A stretch of 64,000 bases of DNA from Streptomyces cinerochromogenes (GCF_014648635.1 NZ_BMRM01000029.1:16404-80403), one strand, 5' to 3'; numbered from the stretch's first letter, positions 7,343-15,772 are shown. Numbers and translations: made by a program. The notes: generated by a model not told the origin, from the letters alone.

Positions 7343-8968
7343 TCAGCCCTTGAGCTGCTCGTACGCCGGCAGGGTGAGGAAGTCGGCGTAGTCCTCGTCC
7401 AGGGACACCCTCAGCAGCAGGTCGTGCGCCTCCTGCCAGTGCCCGGCCGCGAAGGCCTCCTCGCCGATCTCCTTGCGGATGGCGTCCAGTTCCTCGGCGG
7501 CGACCTTGCGGGCCAGCTCCGGGGTGGCCCTGTCGCCGTTCTCGAACTCGACACCGGCGTTGATCCACTGCCAGATCTGCGAGCGGGAGATCTCGGCGGT
7601 GGCCGCGTCCTCCATCAGGTTGAAGATGGCGACCGCGCCGAGGCCGCGCAGCCAGGCCTCGATGTAGCGGATGCCGACCTGGACGGCGCCCACGAGACCG
7701 GCGTACGTCGGCTTCGCCTCGAGCGAGTCGATCGCGATGAGGTCGGCCGCCTCGACGTGGACGTCCTCACGCAGCCGGTCCTTCTGGTTCGGCTTGTCGC
7801 CGAGGACCTTGTCGAAGGACTCCATGGCGATCGGCACCAGGTCGGGGTGGGCGACCCAGGAGCCGTCGAAGCCGTCGTTCGCCTCGCGGTCCTTGTCGGC
7901 GCGGACCTTCTCGAAGGCGACCTTGTTGACCTCGGCGTCCTTGCGGGACGGGATGAAGGCCGCCATGCCGCCGATGGCGTGCGCGCCGCGCTTGTGGCAG
8001 GTGCGGACGAGAAGCTCGGTGTACGCCCGCATGAACGGGGCCGTCATCGTGACCGCGTTGCGGTCCGGGAGGACGAACTTCGCCCCGCCGTCACGGAAGT
8101 TCTTGACGATGGAGAACAGGTAGTCCCAGCGGCCGGCGTTCAACCCGGCGGCGTGGTCGCGCAGTTCGTAGAGGATCTCCTCCATCTCGTACGCGGCCGT
8201 GATGGTCTCGATCAGGACGGTGGCGCGGACGGTGCCCTGCGGGATGCCGACGTAGTCCTGGGCGAAGACGAACACCTCGTTCCACAGGCGGGCTTCGAGG
8301 TGGGACTCGGTCTTCGGCAGGTAGAAGTAGGGGCCCTTGCCGAGGTCGAGCAGCCGCTGGGCGTTGTGGAAGAAGTACAGGCCGAAGTCGACGAAGGCGC
8401 CCGGGACGGCGCGGCCGTCGGCGTCGACCAGGTGCCGCTCGTCCAGGTGCCAGCCGCGCGGGCGCATGACGACGGTCGCCAGCTCCTCGTTCGGCCGCAG
8501 GGCGTACGACTTGCCGGTGCGTCCGTCGGTGAAGTCGATGTTCCGGGTGTAGGCGTCGATCAGGTTGAGCTGACCGAGGACCACGTTCTCCCAGGTGGGT
8601 GCGGAGGCGTCCTCGAAGTCGGCGAGCCAGACCCGCGCACCCGAGTTGAGCGCGTTGATGGTCATCTTGCGGTCGGTGGGGCCGGTGATCTCGACGCGCC
8701 GGTCGTTCAGCGCGGCCGGGGCCGGGGCGACCTTCCAGGAGTCGTCCGCGCGGATCGCGGCCGTCTCGGGCAGGAAGTCGAGCGTGGAGGTGCGGGCGAT
8801 CTCGGCGCGGCGCTCGGCCCGGCGGGCCAGGAGTTCGTCACGGCGCGGGGTGAACCGCCGGTGCAGCTCCGCCACGAAGGCGAGCGCCGCGTCCGTGAGG
8901 ACCTCCTCCTGCCGGGGCAGGGGCTCGGCGTCGACGATGGCCAGCGGGGACGGCGCTGGTGCGGACAT
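7343..8968 (-). CDS. aceB: Malate synthase A
   Basis: A 541-residue malate synthase (glyoxylate + acetyl-CoA to malate + CoA), cytosolic, of the A-type length. The family signature KTESHLEARLWNEVF is at about residues 218-232, and the sequence is typical throughout (RVWLADFEDASAP, GGMAAFIPSRKD). ATG 8968 follows GGAAG. Its neighbours are allantoin genes, and allantoin breakdown yields glyoxylate, so the enzyme would channel that glyoxylate to malate. As I recall, the S. coelicolor orthologue lies in the same position and is under AllR control. A candidate operator resembling one at allB lies about 120 bp upstream. Confidence 0.93.
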   Translation of the reverse strand: MSAPAPSPLAIVDAEPLPRQEEVLTDAALAFVAELHRRFTPRRDELLARRAERRAEIARTSTLDFLPETAAIRADDSWKVAPAPAALNDRRVEITGPTDRKMTINALNSGARVWLADFEDASAPTWENVVLGQLNLIDAYTRNIDFTDGRTGKSYALRPNEELATVVMRPRGWHLDERHLVDADGRAVPGAFVDFGLYFFHNAQRLLDLGKGPYFYLPKTESHLEARLWNEVFVFAQDYVGIPQGTVRATVLIETITAAYEMEEILYELRDHAAGLNAGRWDYLFSIVKNFRDGGAKFVLPDRNAVTMTAPFMRAYTELLVRTCHKRGAHAIGGMAAFIPSRKDAEVNKVAFEKVRADKDREANDGFDGSWVAHPDLVPIAMESFDKVLGDKPNQKDRLREDVHVEAADLIAIDSLEAKPTYAGLVGAVQVGIRYIEAWLRGLGAVAIFNLMEDAATAEISRSQIWQWINAGVEFENGDRATPELARKVAAEELDAIRKEIGEEAFAAGHWQEAHDLLLRVSLDEDYADFLTLPAYEQLKG

Positions 8969-9087
8969 GAGCTGTCACTTCCTTCAGCGGTGGCACCTAG
9001 TGCCAAGTGGCACGAATGGGACAGTGAGCGCCCACTGTGCGGTCGGACGCTTCTGATCAGTGGATAGTAGTTTCCTCATCGTGGAAG

Positions 9088-9104
9088 TTCAATGGTTTGT
9101 TGAT
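9088..9104 (-). promoter_or_regulatory. Candidate AllR-type operator upstream of aceB
   Basis: TTCAAT-N5-GTTGAT at 9088-9104 matches the inverted repeat TTCAAC-N5-GTTGAA found before allB. The overlapping TGGAAGTTCAA also contains the TGGAA half-site typical of IclR-family operators. A role for the neighbouring IclR-type regulator is inferred, not shown. Confidence 0.4.
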
Positions 9105-9129
9105 GTCGAGATTCTCTGGTTCGAGGCAA

Positions 9130-9148
9130 GGTGGCGCTCGGTGCCACC
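9130..9148 (-). terminator. Short inverted repeat after the nucleotidyltransferase gene
   Basis: GGTGGC and GCCACC (9130-9148) flank a 7-nt loop just past the nucleotidyltransferase stop. This is a weak terminator candidate. Confidence 0.35.
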
Positions 9149-9152
9149 CCGT

Positions 9153-9761
9153 TCACTCAAGGTGGCTCAGGTCGGCCTCGGTGTCGATGTCGTAGGGCTC
9201 GGCGACGTCCGCGCACTCCACGAGCCGGATCCGGGCGGCGTGCGCCTTCAGGTAGTCCCGCGCCCCGCGGTCCCCGGTGGCCGTCGCGGCGATGCCCGCC
9301 CAGTGCGCCGAGCCGAACAGCACCGGGTGCCCGCGCACCCCGTCGTAGGCGGCCGAGACCAGCGAGGTGCCGTCCTCGTACGCGCCGAGCACCCGGGCCG
9401 CCGCGGCCGGTCCGATGCCGGGCTGGTCCACCAGGCTCACCAGGGCCGCCCGCGCCCCCGTACCGGCCAGTGAGGCGAGGCCCGCGCGCAGCGAGGAACC
9501 CATCCCCTCCGCCCAGTCCGGGTTGTCCACCAGCACGCAGCCGCCCAGCTCGGCGCGGGCCCGTACCTCGGCCGCCGAGGCGCCCAGCACCACGTGGATC
9601 CGCCCGCACCCGGCCGCGCGCAGCACCCCGACCGCGTGCTCGACCAGGGGGCGCCCCCGGTGCGGCAGCAGCGCCTTGGGGCGTCCGCCGAGCCGTCTGC
9701 CGCCGCCGGCGGCGAGCAGCAGCCCGGCGACCTCCCCCTGAAGATCCTGGTTGTCCGTCAT
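9153..9761 (-). CDS. MobA-like NTP transferase (molybdenum cofactor cytidylyltransferase type)
   Basis: A 202-residue nucleotidyltransferase. It has the N-terminal nucleotide motif GLLLAAGGGRRLGGRPKALL (about residues 13-32), the conserved NPDWAEGMGSSLRAGL block and the metal-binding VSLVDQP. This is the MocA/MobA-like pattern of enzymes that add CMP or GMP to molybdopterin. Its place in a purine/allantoin block fits maturation of the Mo cofactor of xanthine dehydrogenase, the enzyme two steps before allantoin; that link is inference. It is transcribed toward aceB but separated from it by about 180 bp that include a hairpin. Confidence 0.75.
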   Translation of the reverse strand: MTDNQDLQGEVAGLLLAAGGGRRLGGRPKALLPHRGRPLVEHAVGVLRAAGCGRIHVVLGASAAEVRARAELGGCVLVDNPDWAEGMGSSLRAGLASLAGTGARAALVSLVDQPGIGPAAAARVLGAYEDGTSLVSAAYDGVRGHPVLFGSAHWAGIAATATGDRGARDYLKAHAARIRLVECADVAEPYDIDTEADLSHLE

Positions 9762-9908
9762 GGGTCCTGCATACCCGACGGCGCCGGGAAACCGGCCGGT
9801 TCCCCGGCGCCGGTTCCGATGGGCTGAATTTCGGTCCGCGCTGTGGCGCTCCCCGCACCGGGTGGCGTTTACTGGCCCGCGCACGAGGGCGTGCCAGGGG
9901 GGAGGGCT

Positions 9909-10223
9909 GTGTTGCGGAGCTTGGGGCAGAGGCCAGTGACCGGCAGCGACGAGGACCCGCGGGTGGCGGAACTGCGGACCGCGGTGTCCCGGCTGCGCCG
10001 CCAACTCGCCGCGTTACCGGCGGACTTCCCCGACCGGGCGGTAGCCGAGGACGAACTCGCGGCCCTGGCGGCGATGGCCGCGGGCGGCCTGCCGGAGATC
10101 CCGCGCCTGCGCAACTCCCTGTTGCTGATAGCCGGCGCGATCGGCTCGATGAGCGCCCTGGCCCGGGGCCTGTCGCAGGTGCGCGACGCCGTGGACCTGT
10201 TCGGCGAGCCGCCCCGGACCTAA
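9909..10223 (+). CDS. Small conserved hypothetical protein (DUF5955-like)
   Basis: A 104-residue protein starting at GTG 9909 behind a G-rich Shine-Dalgarno. It consists of helical segments: a charged first half (RVAELRTAVSRLRRQLAAL) and a more hydrophobic second half (LRNSLLLIAGAIGSMSALARGLSQVRDAV) that could be amphipathic. I recall similar small proteins in Streptomyces under DUF5955, but the family name is uncertain. Codon 36 is TTA (10014-10016), so translation is probably bldA-dependent. Its stop overlaps the stop of the convergent membrane-protein gene by 4 bp. Function unknown. Confidence 0.6.
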   Translation: MLRSLGQRPVTGSDEDPRVAELRTAVSRLRRQLAALPADFPDRAVAEDELAALAAMAAGGLPEIPRLRNSLLLIAGAIGSMSALARGLSQVRDAVDLFGEPPRT

Positions 10224-10636
10224 CGCCGTACCGCGCATCCGGGCGCTGACGGCCTCTCGCGGCACACCCGGTCCTGGTGGGACTGCGCCGAGGCCCCGGC
10301 GAAGACGACGAGGCAGACCAGGACGGCCATGACGGTCTGGCCGACGACGGTCACGACGGCCCCGGCCCGTGCGGCGACCGCCGCCGCGGCGACGGCGAGG
10401 ACCCCGACCGCGCCGGCCGCGGCCAGATAGCCCCACAACGAGTCGGCGGTGGCCGTCTCGGCCGGGTCGAGGTGGAACCCGGACAGCCACCAGAGCCCGA
10501 AGACCACCACCAGGGCGATCAGCTCCAGCAGCACCAGCGCGCACCCTGCCCCGATGTCGGCACCCCGGTCGGCGCGGCGGTGCGGCCCGGGACCCTCGGT
10601 GGCGTCGAAGGCCGGCGGGGCGGTGGGCAGGTCCAT
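10220..10636 (-). CDS. Small integral membrane protein, function unknown
   Basis: A 138-residue protein with three predicted membrane helices: ALVLLELIALVVVFGLWWL, the YLAAAGAVGVLAVAAAAVAA segment, and VVTVVGQTVMAVLVCLVVFA. The N-terminus is Pro-rich and the C-terminal tail has two Cys (RVCRERPSAPGC) that may be extracytoplasmic. I do not recognise a characterised family. A perfect palindrome lies 33-56 bp upstream of the ATG, suggesting tight transcriptional control. It ends convergently against the preceding small gene with overlapping stops. Confidence 0.65.
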   Translation of the reverse strand: MDLPTAPPAFDATEGPGPHRRADRGADIGAGCALVLLELIALVVVFGLWWLSGFHLDPAETATADSLWGYLAAAGAVGVLAVAAAAVAARAGAVVTVVGQTVMAVLVCLVVFAGASAQSHQDRVCRERPSAPGCAVRR

Positions 10637-10668
10637 GCCCACCACCTTGCCCTCGCGGGCGGGGCGGG

Positions 10669-10692
10669 CGCCTGAGTACGGGTACTCAGGCG
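10669..10692 (-). promoter_or_regulatory. Perfect 24-bp palindromic operator candidate
   Basis: CGCCTGAGTAC (10669-10679) is an exact inverted repeat of GTACTCAGGCG (10682-10692) around GG. It sits just upstream of the membrane-protein gene. Such symmetry suggests a dimeric repressor or activator site. Confidence 0.55.
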
Positions 10693-10758
10693 GGCCGGGG
10701 CGGGCGCCCCGGGGACGGGGCTCCGGTGCCTCTGGTGCTCTGGTGCTCTGGGGCGCGG

Positions 10759-10915
10759 GCCGGCCACCGGGGTTCTGATCCCCCGGAGGCGCGGCTGGGC
10801 ATCCGGGTTCCCGGTCCCCTCCAGGGACGCAGGCCGGGCACCCGGAATCGCCCCCCCCGGGGGCGCCGGTCACCCGGGGGCCCGGACCCCCCGGCGACGC
10901 GGGCCGGTCATCCGG
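10759..10915. repeat. About five degenerate 35-39-bp tandem repeats
   Basis: Degenerate copies beginning GGCCGGNCANCCGGG start near 10759, 10793, 10831, 10866 and 10902. Each carries opposed CCCGG/CCGGG runs able to form a hairpin. The array runs into the 3' end of the IclR gene and could act as its terminator. Confidence 0.5.
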
Positions 10916-11705
10916 GGTTCTGGCTGGCCAGCGCCGCGGACAGTTCGCGGGCGATCTGCTGGAGCACCGGCACGATCTTGTCCGTGGCCGCCTCGGTGAC
11001 CCGTCCCGCCGGCCCGGAGATGGAGATCGCCGCGGCCGTGGGGGAGTCGGGCACGGAGACCGCGAGGCAGCGCACCCCGATCTCCTGCTCGTTGTCGTCG
11101 ACGGCGTACCCCAGCTGCCGTACGTCCTCCAGCGCCGCCAGGAAGCCCTCCGGCGTGGTGATGGTCTTCTCCGTGGCGGCCGGCATGCCCGTCCGGGCCA
11201 GCAGCGCCCGCACCTCGTCGTCCGGCACCCCGGCCAGCAGCGCCTTGCCCACGCCGGTGGAGTGCGGCAGCACGCGCCGCCCGACCTCGGTGAACATCCG
11301 CATCGAGTGCTTCGAGGGCACCTGTGCGACGTACACGATCTCGTCCCCGTCGAGCAGCGCCATGTTCGCCGTCTCGCCCGTCTCCTCCACCAGCCGGGCC
11401 AGGTAGGGCCGCGCCCAGGTGCCGAGCAGCCGGGACGCGGACTCGCCGAGCCGGATCAGGCGGGGGCCGAGGGCGTACCGCCGGTTGGCCTGCTGGCGGA
11501 CGTAGCCGCAGGCGACCAGGGTGCGCATCAGCCGGTGGATGGTGGGCAGCGGCAGCCCGCTGGCCGCGGACAGCTCGCTCAGGCCCACCTCGCCGCCCGC
11601 GTCCGCCATCCGCTCGAGCAGGTCGAAGGCGCGCTCCAGGGACTGCACCCCGCCGGCGGCGGAGGGCTTGGCGGAGTCGGTGGTGCTGGCGCTGGACGTC
11701 GGCAC
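10908..11705 (-). CDS. allR: IclR-family regulator of allantoin catabolism
   Basis: A 265-residue IclR-family protein. After a Ser/Ala-rich leader, the winged HTH spans about residues 20-80 (VQSLERAFDLLERMADAGGE, then LSELSAASGLPLPTIHRLM), followed by the ligand-binding IclR domain (STGVGKALLAG, EIGVRCLAVSV). GTG 11705 is chosen for its AAAGGAA Shine-Dalgarno 7 bp upstream; an in-frame ATG at 11777 lacks one. It is divergent from allB-alc. By analogy with AllR it should repress allantoinase, allantoicase and probably aceB, with a purine-catabolism intermediate as inducer. The intergenic region carries TGGAA-type inverted repeats suitable for an IclR dimer. Confidence 0.85.
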   Translation of the reverse strand: MPTSSASTTDSAKPSAAGGVQSLERAFDLLERMADAGGEVGLSELSAASGLPLPTIHRLMRTLVACGYVRQQANRRYALGPRLIRLGESASRLLGTWARPYLARLVEETGETANMALLDGDEIVYVAQVPSKHSMRMFTEVGRRVLPHSTGVGKALLAGVPDDEVRALLARTGMPAATEKTITTPEGFLAALEDVRQLGYAVDDNEQEIGVRCLAVSVPDSPTAAAISISGPAGRVTEAATDKIVPVLQQIARELSAALASQNPG

Positions 11706-11794
11706 GGCGCGTTCCTTTCGGGACTGGCGGGAGGGCAGAAGCCTACCCGGCAGCCGGTTGACTCCCCGCTTGTACATAGCTACGTTCTGCCTAC

Positions 11795-11827
11795 TGGAAT
11801 TCTAATTCCGCTTTGTGGAAACGTCCA
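11795..11827. promoter_or_regulatory. Candidate IclR/AllR operators between allR and allB
   Basis: GGAATT-CT-AATTCC (11797-11809 core) and TGGA-AACG-TCCA (11816-11827) are adjacent inverted repeats built from the TGGAA half-site common in IclR-family operators, placed where they could control both divergent genes. Confidence 0.45.
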
Positions 11828-11897
11828 GAGCGCGTACTCCCTCCGTTCCGCCCGGAAGTGTGCCTCTTGACGGCGGGGGAGCGGGAGTGAAGACTCC

Positions 11898-11914
11898 TTC
11901 AACAGAACGTTGAA
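11898..11914 (+). promoter_or_regulatory. Inverted repeat upstream of allB
   Basis: TTCAAC-N5-GTTGAA is a perfect inverted repeat 65 bp before the allB start. A near copy precedes aceB, suggesting a common regulator. Confidence 0.45.
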
Positions 11915-11978
11915 AACCGTTACGTGGGTGTAAATCCCGTTTCCTGGACGTAAAACGGCGGTAGAGAGAGGGGTTCGG

Positions 11979-13316
11979 GTGTCCGACGCTGAACTGGTGC
12001 TGCGCTCCACGCGCGTGATCACGCCGGAAGGGACGCGGGCCGCCACCGTCACCGTGTCCGCCGGGAAGATCACCGCGGTCCTGCCCTACGACGCCGAGGT
12101 CCCGGCCGCGGCCCGGCTGGAGGACGTCGGCGACCACGTCCTGCTGCCCGGCCTGGTCGACACCCACGTGCACGTCAACGACCCGGGCCGCACCGAGTGG
12201 GAGGGCTTCTGGACCGCCACCCGCGCGGCGGCGGCCGGCGGCATCACCACCCTGGTCGACATGCCGCTCAACTCCCTCCCGCCGACCACGACCGTCGACC
12301 ACCTCCGGGTGAAGCAGCGGGTGGCCGCCGACAAGGCGCACATCGACGTCGGCTTCTGGGGCGGCGCCCTGCCCGACAACGTCAAGGACCTGCGCCCGCT
12401 GCACGACGCCGGCGTCTTCGGCTTCAAGGCCTTCCTCTCCCCGTCCGGCGTGGACGAGTTCCCGCACCTCGACCAGGACCAGCTCGCCCAGTCCCTGGCG
12501 GAGATCGCCGGCTTCGACGGGCTGCTGATCGTGCACGCCGAGGACCCGCACCACCTCGCCGCCGCCCCGCAGCACGGCGGCCCCCGGTACGCCGACTTCC
12601 TCGCCTCCCGCCCGCGCGACGCGGAGGACACCGCCATCGCGAACCTCGTCGCCCAGGCCCGGCGGCTGAACGCGCGCGTGCACGTGCTGCACCTGTCCTC
12701 CGCCGACGCCCTCCCGCTGATCCGCGCCGCCCGCGCCGAGGGCGTCCGCGTCACCGTGGAGACCTGCCCGCACTACCTGACCCTGACCGCCGAGGAGGTC
12801 CCCGACGGCGCCAGCGAGTTCAAGTGCTGCCCGCCCATCCGGGAGGCCGCCAACCAGGACCTCCTCTGGGAGGCCCTCGCCGACGGCACCATCGACTGCG
12901 TCGTCACCGACCACTCGCCGTCCACGGCCGACCTGAAGACGGACGACTTCGCCACCGCCTGGGGCGGCATCTCCGGCCTCCAGCTCAGCCTGTCCGCCGT
13001 ATGGACCGAGGCCCGCAAGCGCGGTCACACCCTGGAGGACCTCGTCCGCTGGATGTCCACGCGGACCGCCGGCCTCGTCGGCCTGACCCGGAAGGGCGCC
13101 ATCGAGGCCGGCCGCGACGCCGACTTCGCCGTCCTCGCCCCCGACGAGACCTTCACCGTCGACCCGGCCGGCCTCCAGCACCGCAACCGGGTCACCGCCT
13201 ACGCCGGCAGGACCCTGCACGGCGTCGTCAAGTCCACCTGGCTGCGCGGCGAACGCATCGTCGCCGACGGCGAGTTCACCGCGCCGAAGGGCACGCTGCT
13301 CGCCCGCCCCCAGTGA
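11979..13316 (+). CDS. allB: Allantoinase
   Basis: A 445-residue amidohydrolase-superfamily allantoinase that opens the hydantoin ring of allantoin to allantoate in the cytosol. The binuclear metal site is complete: DTHVH (about residue 61), the carboxylated Lys in FGFKAFLSPSG (about residue 149), His of VHAED (about 186), His of TCPHYL and Asp of VTDHSPS (about 308). It starts at GTG 11979, is divergent from the IclR regulator and is followed 52 bp later by allantoicase, so the two probably share a transcript. Substrate choice over dihydropyrimidinase-like relatives rests on this context and overall similarity. Confidence 0.93.
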   Translation: MSDAELVLRSTRVITPEGTRAATVTVSAGKITAVLPYDAEVPAAARLEDVGDHVLLPGLVDTHVHVNDPGRTEWEGFWTATRAAAAGGITTLVDMPLNSLPPTTTVDHLRVKQRVAADKAHIDVGFWGGALPDNVKDLRPLHDAGVFGFKAFLSPSGVDEFPHLDQDQLAQSLAEIAGFDGLLIVHAEDPHHLAAAPQHGGPRYADFLASRPRDAEDTAIANLVAQARRLNARVHVLHLSSADALPLIRAARAEGVRVTVETCPHYLTLTAEEVPDGASEFKCCPPIREAANQDLLWEALADGTIDCVVTDHSPSTADLKTDDFATAWGGISGLQLSLSAVWTEARKRGHTLEDLVRWMSTRTAGLVGLTRKGAIEAGRDADFAVLAPDETFTVDPAGLQHRNRVTAYAGRTLHGVVKSTWLRGERIVADGEFTAPKGTLLARPQ

Positions 13317-13368
13317 GCCACCCCCCGCACCCGCACCGGCCGACTCCAGAAAGGACCCCCTGATCACC

Positions 13369-14493
13369 GTGACGGCGATACCGAGTTTCACCGGCGACGC
13401 GAACCCTTACGGAGGCGGCGACCCGTACGCGGACTACCGCACCGCCGACTTCCCCTTCACCCAGTACGCCAACCTCGCCGACCGGCAGCTCGGCGCCGGT
13501 GTCATCGCCGCCAACGACGAGTTCTTCGCCCAGCGGGAGAACCTGCTGGTGCCCGAGCGGGCCGAGTTCGACCCCGAGCACTTCGGCCACAAGGGCAAGA
13601 TCATGGACGGCTGGGAGACCCGCCGCCGGCGCGGAGTCTCCGCCGAGCACCCCTGGCCGACCGCCGAGGACCACGACTGGGCGCTGGTCCGGCTCGGCGC
13701 GCCGGGCGTCGTACGCGGGATCGTCGTCGACACCGCCCACTTCCGCGGCAACTACCCGCAGGCGGTCTCGATCGAGGGCACCTCCGTACCCGGCTCGCCG
13801 TCCCCGCAGGAGCTGCTCGGCGACGACGTGAAGTGGACGACCCTGGTCCCGCGCACGGCCGTCGGCGGCCACGCGGCCAACGGTTTCGCCGTCTCCGTCG
13901 AGCAGCGCTTCACGCACCTGCGCGTCAACCAGCACCCCGACGGCGGCATCGCCCGCCTGCGCGTCCACGGCGAGGTCGTCCCGGACCCGCGGTGGCTGGC
14001 GGTCCTCGGCACCTTCGACGTGGTCGCCCTGGAGAACGGCGGTCAGGTCGAGGACGCCTCGAACCTCTTCTACTCCCCGGCGACCAACACCATCCAGCCG
14101 GGCCGCTCCCGCAAGATGGACGACGGCTGGGAGACCCGCCGCCGCCGCGACCAGGGCAACGACTGGATCCGCTACCGGCTCGCCGCGCAGTCCCAGATCC
14201 GCGCGATCGAGATCGACACCGCCTACCTGAAGGGGAACAGCGCCGGCTGGGCGTCGGTCTCCGTCAGGGACGCCGGTGCGGGCGGGGCCGGCGAGTGGAC
14301 CGAGATCCTCCCGCGCACCCGCCTCCAGCCCGACACCAACCACCGCTTCGTCCTGCCCGAGCCGGCGGTCGGCACGCACGCGCGGATCGACATCTTCCCC
14401 GACGGCGGCATCTCGCGGCTGCGTCTGTTCGGCTCCCTGACCGAGCAGGGCGCGAGCGGCCTCGCCGCCCGCCACCAGGAACTGGGCGGCTGA
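13369..14493 (+). CDS. alc: Allantoicase
   Basis: A 374-residue allantoicase that hydrolyses allantoate to ureidoglycolate and urea. The family's internal duplication is plain: KIMDGWETRRRRG at about residue 76 and KMDDGWETRRRRD at about 248 begin two jelly-roll allantoicase domains, and each repeat ends with a PDGGI(A/S)RLR segment. It starts at GTG 13369 with AAAGGA further upstream, just downstream of allB. Together with malate synthase the block covers allantoin to glyoxylate to malate; no ureidoglycolate lyase gene is visible in the window. Confidence 0.93.
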   Translation: MTAIPSFTGDANPYGGGDPYADYRTADFPFTQYANLADRQLGAGVIAANDEFFAQRENLLVPERAEFDPEHFGHKGKIMDGWETRRRRGVSAEHPWPTAEDHDWALVRLGAPGVVRGIVVDTAHFRGNYPQAVSIEGTSVPGSPSPQELLGDDVKWTTLVPRTAVGGHAANGFAVSVEQRFTHLRVNQHPDGGIARLRVHGEVVPDPRWLAVLGTFDVVALENGGQVEDASNLFYSPATNTIQPGRSRKMDDGWETRRRRDQGNDWIRYRLAAQSQIRAIEIDTAYLKGNSAGWASVSVRDAGAGGAGEWTEILPRTRLQPDTNHRFVLPEPAVGTHARIDIFPDGGISRLRLFGSLTEQGASGLAARHQELGG

Positions 14494-14580
14494 TCCCCGT
14501 CCACACGCGCGCGTGGGACGCCCCGGCTGGACAGCACCGGGGCGCCCCACGCGTCACCCGCCCGGCCCCGTGGCTCCCGC

Positions 14581-14774
14581 CCGCCCGGGTCCGGGGCTAC
14601 CCGCCCGGGTCCGGGGCTACCCGCCCGGGTCCGTGGCCCTGCCCGCCCGGACCCGTGGCCCTCGCCTGGACGGGCCCGTGTCCTCTTGGACGGACGGGCC
14701 GTTGCCCCTCTCGAACGGGCGGGCTCTTGTCCACCGGGACGGATCCGTGTCCTACCGGGACGGATCCGTGTCCC
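14581..14774. repeat. Degenerate 20-21-bp tandem repeats in a 359-bp noncoding gap
   Basis: The 359 bp between alc and the AIM24-like gene hold no convincing gene. Three head-to-tail 20-bp units (CCGCCCGGGTCCGGGGCTAC and variants) run from 14581 to 14640. After degenerate versions, a 21-bp unit built on ACGGATCCGT repeats at 14733 and 14754. The array is extremely GC-rich, lacks spacers and is open in several frames only because of composition. Confidence 0.6.
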
Positions 14775-14852
14775 ACCCGGACGGGCCCAGGTTTCCCGCC
14801 CGGACGGAGCCGGTGCGGAACTCTTCCGTCCACCTCCCGCGTTGTCTCCCAC

Positions 14853-15668
14853 GTGACCCTTCAGCAAGAGATCGTCGGCAACGCCATGCAGATGGCGGTC
14901 GTCAACCTGCGCCCCGGCCAGACCGTGTACTGCGAGGCCGGGAAATTCCTGTTCAAGACGGCGAACGTGACCATGGAGACGCGCCTGTCCGGCCCGTCGA
15001 ACGGCGGCGGGCAGCAGCAGAGCGGCTCGGGCGGCGGCATGGGCGGCCTGCTCCGCCAGGCCATGGGCACCGCCATGCAGGTCGGCCAGCGCATGCTCGC
15101 GGGCGAGTCGCTCGCCTTCCAGTACTTCACCGCCCAGAGCGGCGAGGGCACCGTCGGCTTCGCGGGTGTCCTCCCGGGCGAGATGCGCGCCCTGGAGCTG
15201 GACGGCACGCGCGCGTGGTTCGCCGAGAAGGACGCCTTCGTGGCCGCCGAGTCCACCGTCGACTTCGGCATCGCCTTCGCCGGCGGCCGGACCGGCATGA
15301 GCGGCGGCGAGGGCTTCGTCCTGGAGAAGTTCACCGGGCACGGCACGGTGATCATCGCCGGCGCGGGCAACTTCATCGACCTGAACCCGGCGGACTTCGG
15401 CGGCCGGATCGAGGTCGACACCGGTTGTGTGGTCGCGTTCGAGGAGGGCATCCAGTACGGCGTCCAGCGCGTCGGCGGCCTCAACCGCCAGGGGATCATG
15501 AACGCCGTGTTCGGCGGCGAGGGCCTGTCCCTGGCCACCCTGGAGGGCAACGGCCGGGTGATCCTGCAGTCCCTCACCATCGAGGGGCTCGCCAACGCGC
15601 TGAAGAAGGCCCAGGGCGGCGACAAGCAGGGCCCGACCGGCGGACTGTTCTCCACCCACGCCGGCTGA
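14853..15668 (+). CDS. AIM24-family protein
   Basis: A 271-residue protein of the AIM24 (formerly TIM24-like) family. It shows the beta-rich repeat pattern with VYCEAGKFLFKTANVTMETRL near the N-terminus, a Gly/Gln/Ser-rich insertion (about residues 50-65), then GTVGFAGVLPGEMRALEL and FVLEKFTGHGTVIIAGAGN. Bacterial members have no established activity. GTG 14853 (VTLQQEIVGNAMQMAVV) gives the N-terminus I recall for Streptomyces homologues, although no good Shine-Dalgarno precedes it; ATG 14886 is an alternative. No operon partner is evident. Confidence 0.75.
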   Translation: MTLQQEIVGNAMQMAVVNLRPGQTVYCEAGKFLFKTANVTMETRLSGPSNGGGQQQSGSGGGMGGLLRQAMGTAMQVGQRMLAGESLAFQYFTAQSGEGTVGFAGVLPGEMRALELDGTRAWFAEKDAFVAAESTVDFGIAFAGGRTGMSGGEGFVLEKFTGHGTVIIAGAGNFIDLNPADFGGRIEVDTGCVVAFEEGIQYGVQRVGGLNRQGIMNAVFGGEGLSLATLEGNGRVILQSLTIEGLANALKKAQGGDKQGPTGGLFSTHAG

Positions 15669-15670
15669 GC

Positions 15671-15772
15671 CGGATCCCCGGGCGGCGGGACCGAGGCGTC
15701 ACCGGATCCCCCGGGCGCGCGGCCGGACCGAGGAGCCGCCGGATTCCCCCGGCACGCGGCCCGACCGATGAG
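15671..15772. repeat. Three degenerate ~34-bp tandem repeats
   Basis: Units beginning CCGGATCCCCCGGGC and ending GACCGAGG recur three times between the AIM24-like and RibD-like genes. No gene or clear regulatory site is seen in this 169-bp gap apart from the Shine-Dalgarno GAAGGAA before 15838. Confidence 0.5.

Noticed and set aside
14581..14640. Possible CRISPR array
   Set aside because: The 20-bp units are directly adjacent with no unique spacers, and no cas genes are present.
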